Under the pieces are notes generated by a model that worked only from the letters and a program-made list of their open reading frames with translations, searched no databases and was not told the origin of the DNA. 64,000 bases of DNA from Succinivibrio dextrinosolvens. Its GTDB lineage: Bacteria; Pseudomonadota; Gammaproteobacteria; Enterobacterales; Succinivibrionaceae. Each line of letters opens with the position of its first letter. Positions within the stretch are counted from its first letter, which is position 1. The translations under genes were made by a program, and so were the position numbers. Shown here one piece after another: positions 43,268 to 51,809 of this stretch. Location of the stretch: positions 2,254,747-2,318,746 of the forward strand of contig NZ_CP047056.1 in assembly GCF_011065405.1 (NCBI RefSeq). Reading direction: 5' to 3'.

Positions 43268-43298
43268 CTCCGGCTTTAAAACAGCCGGAGTTTTTTTT
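43268..43298 (+). terminator. Terminator of the sugar-binding-protein gene
   Basis: CTCCGGCT pairs with AGCCGGAG (8 bp, 7-base loop) followed by eight T. Confidence 0.93.
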
Positions 43299-43407
43299 AT
43301 GTTTTTTGGTTATATAACTTGTTTTTGGATGAAGTTCTGTATAAAAGTTTTTTTATACTATCGTATAATGATATTGATGAATCATATGTAAGAGAAGGAC
43401 TTATTAG

Positions 43408-45009
43408 ATGTCAGAGTATTTAAATTGTGGCAATGAAAGCTTTTTTTCTGAAGTCGATAATTATTATGTTGATAAATCAGAAACTCTTGCTATTTTAAAT
43501 AACTCTTTAAATAAACGTGATCGATATATCTGTCTTACTCGTCCCCGTCGTTTTGGAAAATCTGTCAATGCCAAAATGATCAATGCCTACTACTCCAAAG
43601 GCTGTGATTCAAAAGAGCTGTTCTCTGTATTAAAATTTGCCAATGAGCCTTCTTTTGAAAGAGAACTCAACAAACACAATGTCATAAGTTTGGACATTGT
43701 AAAGATGATTGGTGCAAACAACGGGATAAATGGCATCATAGAGTATATAACCAATCAGGTTATAGCTGAATTAGAAAGGACTTTTCCTAACAGTTTTACA
43801 ACCAAGAATAATCTCTTTAAAGCTTTATCTGAAATCAATAGTAAAACAGGTGAAAAGTTCATTGTTATTATTGATGAATGGGATGGAATTTTCAGAGATC
43901 ACTCTCATGATGAGAAACTAGAAATTGACTATGTTGATTTCTTAAGAACCATGTTCAAGGGTAATGACTCAGATAGAGTGATTGAGCTTGCTTACATTAC
44001 CGGCATTCTTCCAATAAAAAGATACAATACCCAGTCTGCGCTGAACAACTTTACAGAATATACTGTTTTATCTTCAGGGGATTTTTCTCCTTTTTACGGC
44101 TTCACCGAAGATGAAGTAAAAGTAATCTGTAAAGAGCATGATTTAGATTTTAATGAAACCAGAAGATGGTATGACGGATATGTTCTTGGTGGTTTACACA
44201 TGTATAACCCAAACTCCATCATGCAGCTTATAAAATTCAAAGAGCATAAATCTTACTGGGGAAATACCGCAAGTTTTGAGAGCGTATCAGACTTAATCAG
44301 CATGAATTTTGAAGGCCTTAAGGACGATATCTTCATGATGCTGGACGGCAGTAAAATTCCATTAAGAGATACTCTTGGTTTTAATGTCAGTCTCTCATCA
44401 ATCAAGACCAAAGATGATGCCATGACATATCTTACTCATTTAGGTTATCTTGCCTATACAAATGGCAGAGTATATGTACCTAATGAAGAAGTAAGGATCA
44501 TTTTAAAGAAGGTAGTAGAAGACTGTCATTTTGATGAATACATCAGGCTTATAAAGGACTCACAGGAAATACTGGAAAAGACCTACGAAGGTGATTGCAC
44601 CTATGTTGCTGACTGCATCAGAAAATACCACTCAAAGTATTCATCAGTCATCAAATACAACTCTGAAGAAACTCTAAGCTACGTGGTACAGAATGCCTAT
44701 CTGGCCTGTATTGAGAATTACTATAAGCCTGTAAGAGAAATGCCGTCAGGTGAAGGCTTTGCTGATATTGTGTATATTCCTAAAAGAGAAGCAGATAGAA
44801 ACATACCGGCACTTGTCATAGAGCTTAAATGGAATAAAGATGCCCAAACAGCTCTTGAGCAGATAAAAGAGAAACTCTACACCGAATCTCTTGAAGATTA
44901 CTGTGGCAATATTATTTTAGTTGGCATTAACTATGATAAAGCCACAAAGGAACATTCCTGTCTTATTGAGCAGATGAAAAAGAACGTTGAATGCATTAAA
45001 AGTTTCTAA
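43408..45009 (+). CDS. AAA-ATPase with C-terminal PD-(D/E)XK nuclease domain (DUF1703-type)
   Basis: A 533-residue protein. At the N-terminus VDKSETLAIL and Walker A RPRRFGKSV (about 45-53) are followed by Walker B FIVIIDEWDGI (about 150-160). The C-terminus carries the nuclease core GFADIVYIP and ALVIELKWNK (about 450-475). Such ATPase-nuclease fusions are common and often multi-copy in gut bacteria; their role is not settled, with mobile-element or defence functions proposed. A -10 box TATAAT lies at 43364. The first 31 bases of the gene occur again at 48566. A paralogue is present at 57632. Confidence 0.9.
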   Translation: MSEYLNCGNESFFSEVDNYYVDKSETLAILNNSLNKRDRYICLTRPRRFGKSVNAKMINAYYSKGCDSKELFSVLKFANEPSFERELNKHNVISLDIVKMIGANNGINGIIEYITNQVIAELERTFPNSFTTKNNLFKALSEINSKTGEKFIVIIDEWDGIFRDHSHDEKLEIDYVDFLRTMFKGNDSDRVIELAYITGILPIKRYNTQSALNNFTEYTVLSSGDFSPFYGFTEDEVKVICKEHDLDFNETRRWYDGYVLGGLHMYNPNSIMQLIKFKEHKSYWGNTASFESVSDLISMNFEGLKDDIFMMLDGSKIPLRDTLGFNVSLSSIKTKDDAMTYLTHLGYLAYTNGRVYVPNEEVRIILKKVVEDCHFDEYIRLIKDSQEILEKTYEGDCTYVADCIRKYHSKYSSVIKYNSEETLSYVVQNAYLACIENYYKPVREMPSGEGFADIVYIPKREADRNIPALVIELKWNKDAQTALEQIKEKLYTESLEDYCGNIILVGINYDKATKEHSCLIEQMKKNVECIKSF

Positions 45010-45314
45010 CGTATGAAAGTTTCCTCTAGGGTATTTTTCAAAAAGTTAAGGAATGACTGTTTTGCATTAAATCCAACTTGGATCTTCTATTGATAAAAAA
45101 CGGATCAGAAATAATTCCCTACACATCGACGATCTACACGACTAAAGTAGTAGGATTGTCAATTCTCAACAGTTAGTAAATACCACAAGACAAAAGCTCT
45201 TCTGGAAAATAATATCAGTCATGGATGATCCTGCGGAGTAACTTCACAAAAGATTATTGTTCAGGACTGACAGTGATCTAATCTAAATGAATACGTCCAT
45301 TGATTTTATGAAAA
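45010..45314. other. Non-coding stretch with possible transposon scar
   Basis: About 300 bases without a gene between the ATPase and the porin terminator. At about 45130-45170 a segment CTACACGACTAAAGTAGTAG forms an imperfect hairpin followed by GGATTGTCAATTCTC. It resembles the subterminal hairpin and flanking sequence of IS200/IS605-type elements. No transposase is attached, so this is a weak call. Confidence 0.35.
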
Positions 45315-45344
45315 AAATCTCTAAGGATTGCTCCTTAGAGATTT
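45315..45344 (-). terminator. Porin gene terminator
   Basis: AAATCTCTAAGGA pairs perfectly with TCCTTAGAGATTT (13 bp, 4-base loop). A run of T follows on the minus strand. Confidence 0.93.
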
Positions 45345-45387
45345 GAACTTTCGGATTTATATTATATTTTGGTTTTATATTTTCTGA

Positions 45388-46560
45388 TTAGAAGGTGTAA
45401 CGGGCACCTACAGACCATACAAACTTATCAACTTTCTTAGCAACAGCTAGTTTATCGCCTTCAAAATTCAATTCATCATCTGAACCAGCATTAAATCCGC
45501 ATTCAGTCCATACGTTGAAATTGCTATTTAGCTTATAATTAAAGAAAACAGGAACACGACGAACAGTAATCTTAGAAGACTCACTATCCCCTTTTTCATA
45601 GTTGCCTGTAATTTCATAACTAGCCACTTCATAGCCTGCTAATAATGACATACCGTTATCCCAAGCATAACCAACAGCTAGCTCTACGCCCTTTTGTGTA
45701 ATATCGTAACGATCAGTAGAATTTACTTCGTCATTAAATCCATTTAATTTGGCGTACTCGTATAAACCTGCTAAATAAAGACCTGAATCTAAGTTACCCC
45801 AAGCAATAGCACCTGTAGCATGTTTAAAATTCTTAAATTCGCTTCCTGCTCTGAACTCGTCTTCACCGTCGTCGTTAGTCTTAACTAAATCATTTCCAGT
45901 CTGACCCTTTAAATAAGCATAGCCTGCACGGAAGGTTAAAGGTGCGCCCAAAACATCGTCAAATGTATAGCCTAAAGCTCCGTTAAAGCCAGAATCAAGA
46001 GCAACTGAAGATGCATCTCTATCTAGAACAGAGAAGTTAGCGATATTAGCATTATCCTGTGCTGTCTGAGCTCCTAACTCGGCATGTAATCCAAAATTAT
46101 CGTAAACATATTTAAACTGACCAGAACGACGTGCTCCGTTAAATTTACCCTGAGAAGTTCCAGCTGCATCTTCATAATGGTCGGTTACATTTTCTGCGTA
46201 GTATGTTGCATCAACCCAACGTCCAGCAAAAACCTTACCAAACTCTCCAAAATCAGCACCTACATACTGATCACGAGTTTTCCAACCATTGTCACCGTTG
46301 TGTCCTGAAGCAACATCCCACTGAGTGTAAGCAAATCCAGAAACCCAATCTGCAACTTGAGTTCTACCTTCTAAACCAAAACGACCGGAATTCTTAATGG
46401 TAGAATCATTCTCTCCCGCGTTATTATGATTTCCACTATAGAATACAGACTGGATTCGTCCATTGATACCTAATGAAGTACCGTCTTTATCATAAACGGT
46501 AGCTGCGTTTGCTGAAGCTGCTACAGCAACAACTGCTAAAGCTAATAATGACTTTTTCAT
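45388..46560 (-). CDS. Gram-negative general porin
   Basis: The 390-residue precursor has a signal peptide (MKKSLLALAVVAVAASANA) and then VYDKDGTSLGINGRIQSVFYSG, the first strand and turn of trimeric porins. The rest alternates in beta strands (GRFGLEGRT, WVSGFAYTQWDV) and it ends WSVGARYTF with the terminal Phe used for outer-membrane assembly. It lets small solutes cross the outer membrane. A 20-bp palindrome resembling the arabinose operator lies just upstream (46596-46615), so its expression may be tied to sugar. Confidence 0.92.
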   Translation of the reverse strand: MKKSLLALAVVAVAASANAATVYDKDGTSLGINGRIQSVFYSGNHNNAGENDSTIKNSGRFGLEGRTQVADWVSGFAYTQWDVASGHNGDNGWKTRDQYVGADFGEFGKVFAGRWVDATYYAENVTDHYEDAAGTSQGKFNGARRSGQFKYVYDNFGLHAELGAQTAQDNANIANFSVLDRDASSVALDSGFNGALGYTFDDVLGAPLTFRAGYAYLKGQTGNDLVKTNDDGEDEFRAGSEFKNFKHATGAIAWGNLDSGLYLAGLYEYAKLNGFNDEVNSTDRYDITQKGVELAVGYAWDNGMSLLAGYEVASYEITGNYEKGDSESSKITVRRVPVFFNYKLNSNFNVWTECGFNAGSDDELNFEGDKLAVAKKVDKFVWSVGARYTF

Positions 46561-46595
46561 AATATAATTTCCTAAAAATAAAAAATAATAATGTA

Positions 46596-46615
46596 GTAAA
46601 CGGTTAACCGCTTAC
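46596..46615. promoter_or_regulatory. Palindromic operator upstream of the porin gene
   Basis: GTAAACGGTTAACCGCTTAC is a 20-bp palindrome with one mismatched pair, 36 bases before the porin start. Its half-site GTAAACGGTT also occurs in the arabinose transporter control region at 41636. The shape fits a LacI or AraR-type operator. Confidence 0.6.
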
Positions 46616-46770
46616 ATTTATAATTCTACATATATTTTTTTTTTGTATGTGATTTTGCTCGCATATTTATTATATTGTCTTTTGATCACATAAATTATCA
46701 GGGATAAATTCACGCAGGTTATTTCTATGACGATTTTTTTTTGAGTAGGATAAATTAGCTAATCATGCAT

Positions 46771-48196
46771 GGTTGTTTAAGCATTTTTAGGCATCCTTGG
46801 AGTTTTAGATACAACTTCAATTATATGTCTAATGCTTTTACCTCTCATGCGGTTAGTAAAACTAGGAGCGCTTTTGGTATACGTTTTGAACAGTTCTAGA
46901 TGTCGTTCAATGTATGACTTCAAGCGTTCTGCACTATCAAGTGCCAGCTCTATTATGTCCATGAAGTGGCACTTTATACGATTCACCAGTTTCTTTGGTG
47001 AAAAGGCTGTATCAGCAGCCTTTTGCAGCTGCTGTCCAATAATCAGCTTGAGCAGATAAACAATCTGGCTCAGGTAAATAAGGGACTGCACAATACCTGA
47101 TTTACGGGTATTACACTTTTTGAGTGAGCAGAATCCCTTAAGTATTCTGAAGGAGATTTCGACCTGCCATCTGGCTCGGTACAGTTCTCCTATCTGAATG
47201 GCATCAAGAGTAGCCTTCGGGATATTTGTTGCGAAGTATACATGTTTATCCAAAGCTTCATTGTATACGGCAACAATTCTCTGTATTGAGCCTTCAGCAG
47301 TTAATACTTCAAAATCAAAGGTGCATTTTTTGTTAAAGAATTCATCTTTGATTCTGTAGTAGGTATTAAACCTTGTTTTAACATTTTTAAATTCGTTAAC
47401 TGTTCCATCGGTGTTGTACTGATTGTAACTTACAACTTCCAGAGCAGAACCTGATTTGAGCTTTATAAGATAGTATCCCTTTGCATGGGCTATCTTAGGA
47501 AACAGCTTTTTTGATGGATATCCGGCATGGGCCAGCAGCAGTCTGTTTTCAAGTTTATACAGGCTGATTTCTTTTCTCTCAGAGGCAACTCCTGAGGTTA
47601 TAGAAGAACTCAGCTCTGTAAATGAACTTAATGACAGGGTGCGATGCAGTTTGGCTTCATTGGCATCTTCAAATTTGCCTTTGTACTCTCTGCAGTTGCA
47701 AGCAATTTCACTGCCGTCCTGAATCAGGATATCAGTAAGGTTAGGCAATTTTAACCTTAACGCATCAACAAGCGCTTTTGTATCTGACAGAACCTCATTG
47801 ATACTTATTTTATTGAGTCTGTCACATAGAGACTTAAGGAATACCGGCATTTGCTTTTTATCAAGAAAATCGTAAAAAGGCTCCCAGGATAGAGACTCTT
47901 TACCTTTCTTAAGCATGTTGCAGGTGTATTCGTAGTGAATATTCCTGAGAGTAAATTCCTTGTCTCTGTTTAAAATTCCAATGACCGTGTAAATAAATAC
48001 AGCAGGGTCAAACAGGCGGCTTCTGACAACAAGTTTGGTGTCATGAGCCAGATTATTAATTTCGAGATCTGATAATACAGACTGAAGTAATGAGCTTAGA
48101 GAATTTGAAGAAAGATCTGATCTAGGATACAATGAGGACATGCGGTTGCTCCATTTTGTTTAGTTGTTTCCAAAAGTAATAATAAAATGAACAACC
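46771..48196 (-). mobile_element. IS4-family insertion sequence (ends uncertain)
   Basis: An intact transposase gene fills the element. Short inverted ends, GGTTGTT at 46771-46777 and AACAACC at 48190-48196, are candidate terminal repeats, but they are only seven bases long. I could not see a target-site duplication. The boundaries are therefore tentative; the transposase is not. Confidence 0.55.
46777..48141 (-). CDS. IS4-family transposase
   Basis: A 454-residue DDE transposase. The first Asp is in LIQDGSEIACNC, and the YREK signature of the IS4 family is intact as Tyr-x2-Arg-x3-Glu-x6-Lys in ELYRARWQVEISFRILKG. The beta-rich insertion carries SGSALEVV and FATNIPKATLD. There is no frameshift or truncation, so the element should be competent. 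It separates the porin gene from the island containing the CesT-like chaperone. Confidence 0.92.
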   Translation of the reverse strand: MSSLYPRSDLSSNSLSSLLQSVLSDLEINNLAHDTKLVVRSRLFDPAVFIYTVIGILNRDKEFTLRNIHYEYTCNMLKKGKESLSWEPFYDFLDKKQMPVFLKSLCDRLNKISINEVLSDTKALVDALRLKLPNLTDILIQDGSEIACNCREYKGKFEDANEAKLHRTLSLSSFTELSSSITSGVASERKEISLYKLENRLLLAHAGYPSKKLFPKIAHAKGYYLIKLKSGSALEVVSYNQYNTDGTVNEFKNVKTRFNTYYRIKDEFFNKKCTFDFEVLTAEGSIQRIVAVYNEALDKHVYFATNIPKATLDAIQIGELYRARWQVEISFRILKGFCSLKKCNTRKSGIVQSLIYLSQIVYLLKLIIGQQLQKAADTAFSPKKLVNRIKCHFMDIIELALDSAERLKSYIERHLELFKTYTKSAPSFTNRMRGKSIRHIIEVVSKTPRMPKNA

Positions 48197-48281
48197 GCTT
48201 CTTTGAAGCCTCATCTTTTTAGATCGATATCTTTTCTAAATTAATCAGCTAATTACCCGTATAGTATTTAAGATCCCGTGT

Positions 48282-48440
48282 ATGTTTAAGCTTGAGCCTA
48301 ATGGAGAACAGCGTCGTTTTTTCAGCAGGACAGCAGGTTGTACCAGATTTGTATATAACCATTTACTCTTCAAATGCAGGGAAGACTTCAGAGAATATCT
48401 TGAGGAAATAGATTCCAGACAGAGTAATGGTGAAGCTTAG
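48282..48440 (+). pseudogene. N-terminal remnant of TnpB (IS200/IS605 family)
   Basis: A frame of 52 codons starting at ATG 48282 reads MFKLEPNGEQRRFFSRTAGC and continues TRFVYNHLLFKCREDF before a stop. This is the start of TnpB proteins (FKFRLYPN..Q..L..T.G.CRFVYN). The remaining 85-90% of the gene is absent, replaced by the RE-like hairpin at 48487. It is a deletion scar. Confidence 0.8.
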
Positions 48441-48477
48441 AGGCCTAGTTAACATTAGAAAAAATAGTTAACGGGCG

Positions 48478-48520
48478 GTATTGAATCCCCTGGCTTCAGC
48501 CATGGGGAGCAGGTCAAAGT
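48478..48520 (+). mobile_element. IS605-type right-end/omega-RNA hairpin remnant
   Basis: CCCCTGGC pairs with GCCATGGGG (48487-48507) in the context GAATCCCC...GGGGAGCAGGTCAA, the typical form of the hairpin before the right end of IS200/IS605 elements and the 3' end of the TnpB guide RNA. It follows the TnpB fragment, so one element has lost its middle. Confidence 0.6.
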
Positions 48521-48596
48521 ATCGTATAATTGTATTGTAGATTAGAAAAAAGAAGATCTCATTCAATGTCAGAGTATTTAAATTGTGGCAATGAAA
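48520..48596 (+). repeat. Partial duplicate of the promoter and first ten codons of the ATPase gene at 43408
   Basis: Thirty-one bases at 48566-48596 are identical to the first 31 bases of the 43408 gene (encoding MSEYLNCGNE), and the bases upstream, including TATCGTATAAT (48520-48530), are similar to the region ahead of that gene. The homology stops abruptly. It is the leftover of a second ATPase-nuclease gene. Its TATAAT at 48525 now points toward the CesT-like gene. Confidence 0.85.
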
Positions 48597-48639
48597 TTTC
48601 CAACCCCTACACTAGGGGGGCAAAACGTCCGAGGTTTAT

Positions 48640-49239
48640 ATGCAGACTGAAGTTTTAAATCAGATGTTGAGTTCTTTTAAAGACCTTAACTTATCGGAAT
48701 TTGATGATAATCAGATTTCTAAAACAGCTCTGTCAGAGGGGGGGATTCTTTTTTTAAGCTCTGCAAACAATTCTGTGCTTGCCTATATTAAAGTTGAAAA
48801 GCTTGGAAAAGATTCTGCGAAAAAACAGATTTTTGAAGAGCTGTTGTCCTCAAATCTTTTTGGTGGGGAGTTTGGTAATATCCGAATTGCGTATGATCAG
48901 GATACTTCTGTAGTCTGGCTTTGCCATAACATCATGTTAGAGAATCTTAATGCTTTTTCTTTTGAAGAGCAGATCCGTAAATTTATTTCAGATGCTTTAA
49001 ACTATAAGGTTTTGATCCTCAGTCAGGTTTTCTCGAAACTGTTTTCCTATTCTGATGGCGAATCAGCTGTCGTAACAGAACAAAATCATATTTTAAATAG
49101 TTTTCAGAATATACACAGTTCTCCTAAAGTAGACTCAGAAGCAGGAAAAGACCAGAATGCAGCTTCATCTAATGCTGCGGTACCAGAGAATCTTGCGGTG
49201 GATAAAATTCTTCATCAAGCATTATTTATGATGGCCTAA
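48640..49239 (+). CDS. CesT-like type III secretion chaperone candidate
   Basis: A 199-residue acidic protein. Residues about 20-125 show the class I (CesT/SycE) pattern: a beta strand GGILFLSS, IFEELLSSNLFGGEFGNIRIAYDQDTSVVWLCHNI (helix, the typical LL..N.F, then paired strands) and FEEQIRKFISDAL. The C-terminal tail is Ser/Ala/Asn-rich. Class I chaperones bind the N-terminal disordered part of secreted effectors. No type III apparatus gene is in the window, but a 1775-residue effector-like protein is encoded 2.6 kb away. It has a GAGG ribosome site. Assignment rests on pattern, not search. Confidence 0.6.
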   Translation: MQTEVLNQMLSSFKDLNLSEFDDNQISKTALSEGGILFLSSANNSVLAYIKVEKLGKDSAKKQIFEELLSSNLFGGEFGNIRIAYDQDTSVVWLCHNIMLENLNAFSFEEQIRKFISDALNYKVLILSQVFSKLFSYSDGESAVVTEQNHILNSFQNIHSSPKVDSEAGKDQNAASSNAAVPENLAVDKILHQALFMMA

Positions 49240-49274
49240 CATTATTTTTTTCTTTTTGTGGTGGTAGATACATT

Positions 49275-49502
49275 GTGAGAAAGTTTCTGGAATATACTTT
49301 CTTGTATTATCGGTATGATTATAAAACGGGAGACATAACAAAAGAGTACTGTTGTGTTGTTGTTGATGGTAGTCGTCCATCTTCAAAAAATTTTGCTATT
49401 GCTTCAAGAATTGCTGCAAATGAAAGCTTTAACAATGAGGATGACTTGGAGTTTGTTAGTGTAAAAGCTGTTAATTCCGATGATTTAAATCTTCCGTTCT
49501 GA
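49275..49502 (+). CDS. Small hypothetical protein downstream of the chaperone-like gene
   Basis: A 75-residue protein with a GTG start 35 bases after the chaperone-like gene on the same strand. It is rich in aromatic residues at the start (RKFLEYTFLYYRYDYKTGD) and acidic at the end. I do not recognise it. Co-directional placement suggests co-expression with the chaperone candidate. Confidence 0.5.
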   Translation: MRKFLEYTFLYYRYDYKTGDITKEYCCVVVDGSRPSSKNFAIASRIAANESFNNEDDLEFVSVKAVNSDDLNLPF

Positions 49503-49546
49503 GAAAAAAAAAACGCTTTTCTATATCTGCTTGATTGATTTTTGCT

Positions 49547-49580
49547 CATAATCTGGAGAGTATAATCTTTCCAGATTATG
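49547..49580. terminator. Convergent terminator-like hairpin
   Basis: CATAATCTGGA pairs with TCCAGATTATG (11 bp, 12-base loop) between the small gene and gltS, 9 bases past the gltS stop. The U-tracts are weak on both strands. Confidence 0.65.
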
Positions 49581-49588
49581 CTTGAGTG

Positions 49589-50785
49589 CTATATAAGCTT
49601 GATGAAATACTCAATTACAAGTGAATTAATTGGATCAGCAAACATTGTGCCTGCAATTGGTACAAGAAGATATGCTTTGATTGAGTAGCCGTATTTTCCA
49701 TTTAAGGCGATAATACTTGAAATGCCACTTGGTGTTGCTCCTATTCCAAAACCTAAGCTGGCCCCACTTAAAATTGCAGCATCATAGTTTTTTCCTGAGA
49801 ATTTGAAGATACACAGCGCAAATGCCAGTATCAGTATAACCTGAAGCGCGAGTAAAAACAGCTGAATTGGTTTTAGATCAAATAGATAAAACAATTCAAG
49901 TTCTGAGAAACTGATCCCAAGGAAAAGCGATAGAGAAAGACCGCCGATGTAACTTATTTCACGAACATGAAAATCAAAAACATCTCTATTTATAAATACA
50001 TTTTTGATGATAATGGCGCTTATCATTGTTCCAATATAGAGTGGGACCACAAAACCTATCTGTTTTAATATCTGACAGATGGTTATGCCAATGGCCATGG
50101 TAATAATAAGCTGATAAGAGGCTCTTCCGATTCTTTCAAAGATTCTGCTGTTATCATCTGGTTCATTTTTATCCCTTCCGGAGAGAAAGACTTCGAGTTC
50201 TTTTTGATCTGGTTTTAGATTGTGCTTTACAATAAGATATCGTCCTAAAGGGCCTCCAAGTACGGCTCCAATGATAAGCCCCATAGTGGCAAGTCCATGG
50301 GTTAAAGAAATACCATCAAGCAGATTAAAGTCCATTAGAATCGGACCATAAATCCTTGCCAGCCCTTCTCCTCCCATCATGGTTATTGAGCCTGCTGTCA
50401 TTGCAAGATATGGATTTGTGCCGTTTAAATTAGCTATTGTAAGCACCAATACGTTCTGCAGAACAATGCAGACTGCAATGCAGCAGATCATTACAAGCAA
50501 TGGTCGCATAATATTACGCAGAACATAAAGATTGACCTGAAAACCAATGGAAGTGAAGAATACAATCATGAATATATCTTCTATGGTTTCATCAAGAGTG
50601 AGAAATATTCCTGATACTTTATAAAGAATTGATAGAATGATACTTACTACCAGTCCTCCTACTACAGCAGAAGGAATACAGTATTTATCCATAAACTCAA
50701 AGCGATTTTTGATTTTCAGTCCTATAAAAAGAGATATAACTGCAATCGCCGCTGTCTGAATAAGACTAAGCTCAAACTGATTCAC
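49589..50785 (-). CDS. gltS: Sodium/glutamate symporter (GltS family)
   Basis: The 398-residue membrane protein has about 10-12 hydrophobic segments and GltS-type repeats: PSAVVGGLVVSI, GSITMMGGEG in one re-entrant loop, GAVLGGPLGRYLI and GASLGFGIGATPSGISSI in the other. The GTG start has AAGGAG. It lies 11 bases after the TAXI-type lipoprotein gene with no TRAP permease nearby, which suggests that the two work together. The substrate is probably glutamate or a related dicarboxylate. Confidence 0.88.
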   Translation of the reverse strand: MNQFELSLIQTAAIAVISLFIGLKIKNRFEFMDKYCIPSAVVGGLVVSIILSILYKVSGIFLTLDETIEDIFMIVFFTSIGFQVNLYVLRNIMRPLLVMICCIAVCIVLQNVLVLTIANLNGTNPYLAMTAGSITMMGGEGLARIYGPILMDFNLLDGISLTHGLATMGLIIGAVLGGPLGRYLIVKHNLKPDQKELEVFLSGRDKNEPDDNSRIFERIGRASYQLIITMAIGITICQILKQIGFVVPLYIGTMISAIIIKNVFINRDVFDFHVREISYIGGLSLSLFLGISFSELELFYLFDLKPIQLFLLALQVILILAFALCIFKFSGKNYDAAILSGASLGFGIGATPSGISSIIALNGKYGYSIKAYLLVPIAGTMFADPINSLVIEYFIKLI

Positions 50786-50796
50786 TGTAAAACTCC

Positions 50797-51786
50797 TTAA
50801 TCCTGTCCAATCAGAGTGGTATTTAGGCTGACATTTTTTTGAAATGTTTCAACCTCTATTCCATATTCGTCATAAAGTTTTGCTGCCGCAGGGTGATATT
50901 TCAAATAATAATTTTTCTTGCACATCTGAGCCAACTGTTTCTTAAGTTGCTGATTCGGATGTTTACTTTCGCTAGAAGTATCCTGTTTTGAGAGATTGTG
51001 TTTGGCAAGTTCTAGAATTAAATTTTTGATGACACTGTCTGGAACATTCTGATGAGTCATTAGTACCGAATTTACTTTTATTGCAGTCACTTCTGAATCC
51101 TGTCCTTTGAATGTTCCTTTTGGAATCTGTCGTAAAAAATATCCTCGCTTGTAGCTTAAAAGAGGCTTAATTGCATCTTCATCAAGAGTAATTAGTTTAA
51201 TAGGAAGTTTTTCAGATAAAGCTTTAATATTGGGAGAAGGGAAGATATCAACACAAAAAAGTGCATCAATTTCTCCTGATATCAGCATTTCAGAGGATTC
51301 TTCAAAAGGAGCATAAACTGGGGTGATTAGAGAGGATTTGAATCCATGTGCATTAAAAATATTTCCTGCAACATGAATTGTTCCGTGTTCCTTTCTGCCA
51401 ATGGCAACTTTTTTACCTTTTAGATCAAAAATGTTTGTTATGTCAGAATCTTTACGGGCAATAAGATAACACGTTTCATCCACTACATTTGCTACTGCAG
51501 CATAGACGGGTTTTACACCTGCTTTTATCTGATCTTCATTTGACTTATTAAGAATATCATTTCTAACTACCGCAAAATCAAGTAAACCTTTCTGAAGCAG
51601 TCTTAAAGATGCAGCAGAACCATTGGTTCCAACATATTTTAAAGGTTCGTGTTCAAGAGCTGTACTTAGCTCCTTCATAGATGCTGAATTAATTGAAACA
51701 CCAGTTCTGTATAGATAGTTCTTATGTTCACAGCCGCAGACCACAAACAACGCAATAATACTTATTAAGCAGGTTATATTCTTCAT
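50797..51786 (-). CDS. TAXI-family solute-binding lipoprotein
   Basis: A 329-residue protein whose N-terminus (MKNITCLISIIALFVVCGCEH) has a lipobox-like end at CGC, so it is probably membrane-anchored. The mature part has TAXI-type features: YLYRTGVSINSASMKELSTAL, KYVGTNGSAASLRLLQKGLLDFAVVRND and GKKVAIGRKEHGTIHVAGNIF. TAXI proteins normally serve fused TRAP permeases. Here the only transporter beside it is a GltS homologue. It follows the giant protein gene by 23 bases, implying one transcript. Confidence 0.85.
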   Translation of the reverse strand: MKNITCLISIIALFVVCGCEHKNYLYRTGVSINSASMKELSTALEHEPLKYVGTNGSAASLRLLQKGLLDFAVVRNDILNKSNEDQIKAGVKPVYAAVANVVDETCYLIARKDSDITNIFDLKGKKVAIGRKEHGTIHVAGNIFNAHGFKSSLITPVYAPFEESSEMLISGEIDALFCVDIFPSPNIKALSEKLPIKLITLDEDAIKPLLSYKRGYFLRQIPKGTFKGQDSEVTAIKVNSVLMTHQNVPDSVIKNLILELAKHNLSKQDTSSESKHPNQQLKKQLAQMCKKNYYLKYHPAAAKLYDEYGIEVETFQKNVSLNTTLIGQD

Positions 51787-51809
51787 ATTTTTTCTCTATA
51801 CAAATTGTC

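Noticed and set aside
48600-48618. CCCCTA/TAGGGG hairpin before the chaperone-like gene as a terminator
   Set aside because: The stem is six pairs with a three-base loop and is followed by GG, not a U-tract.
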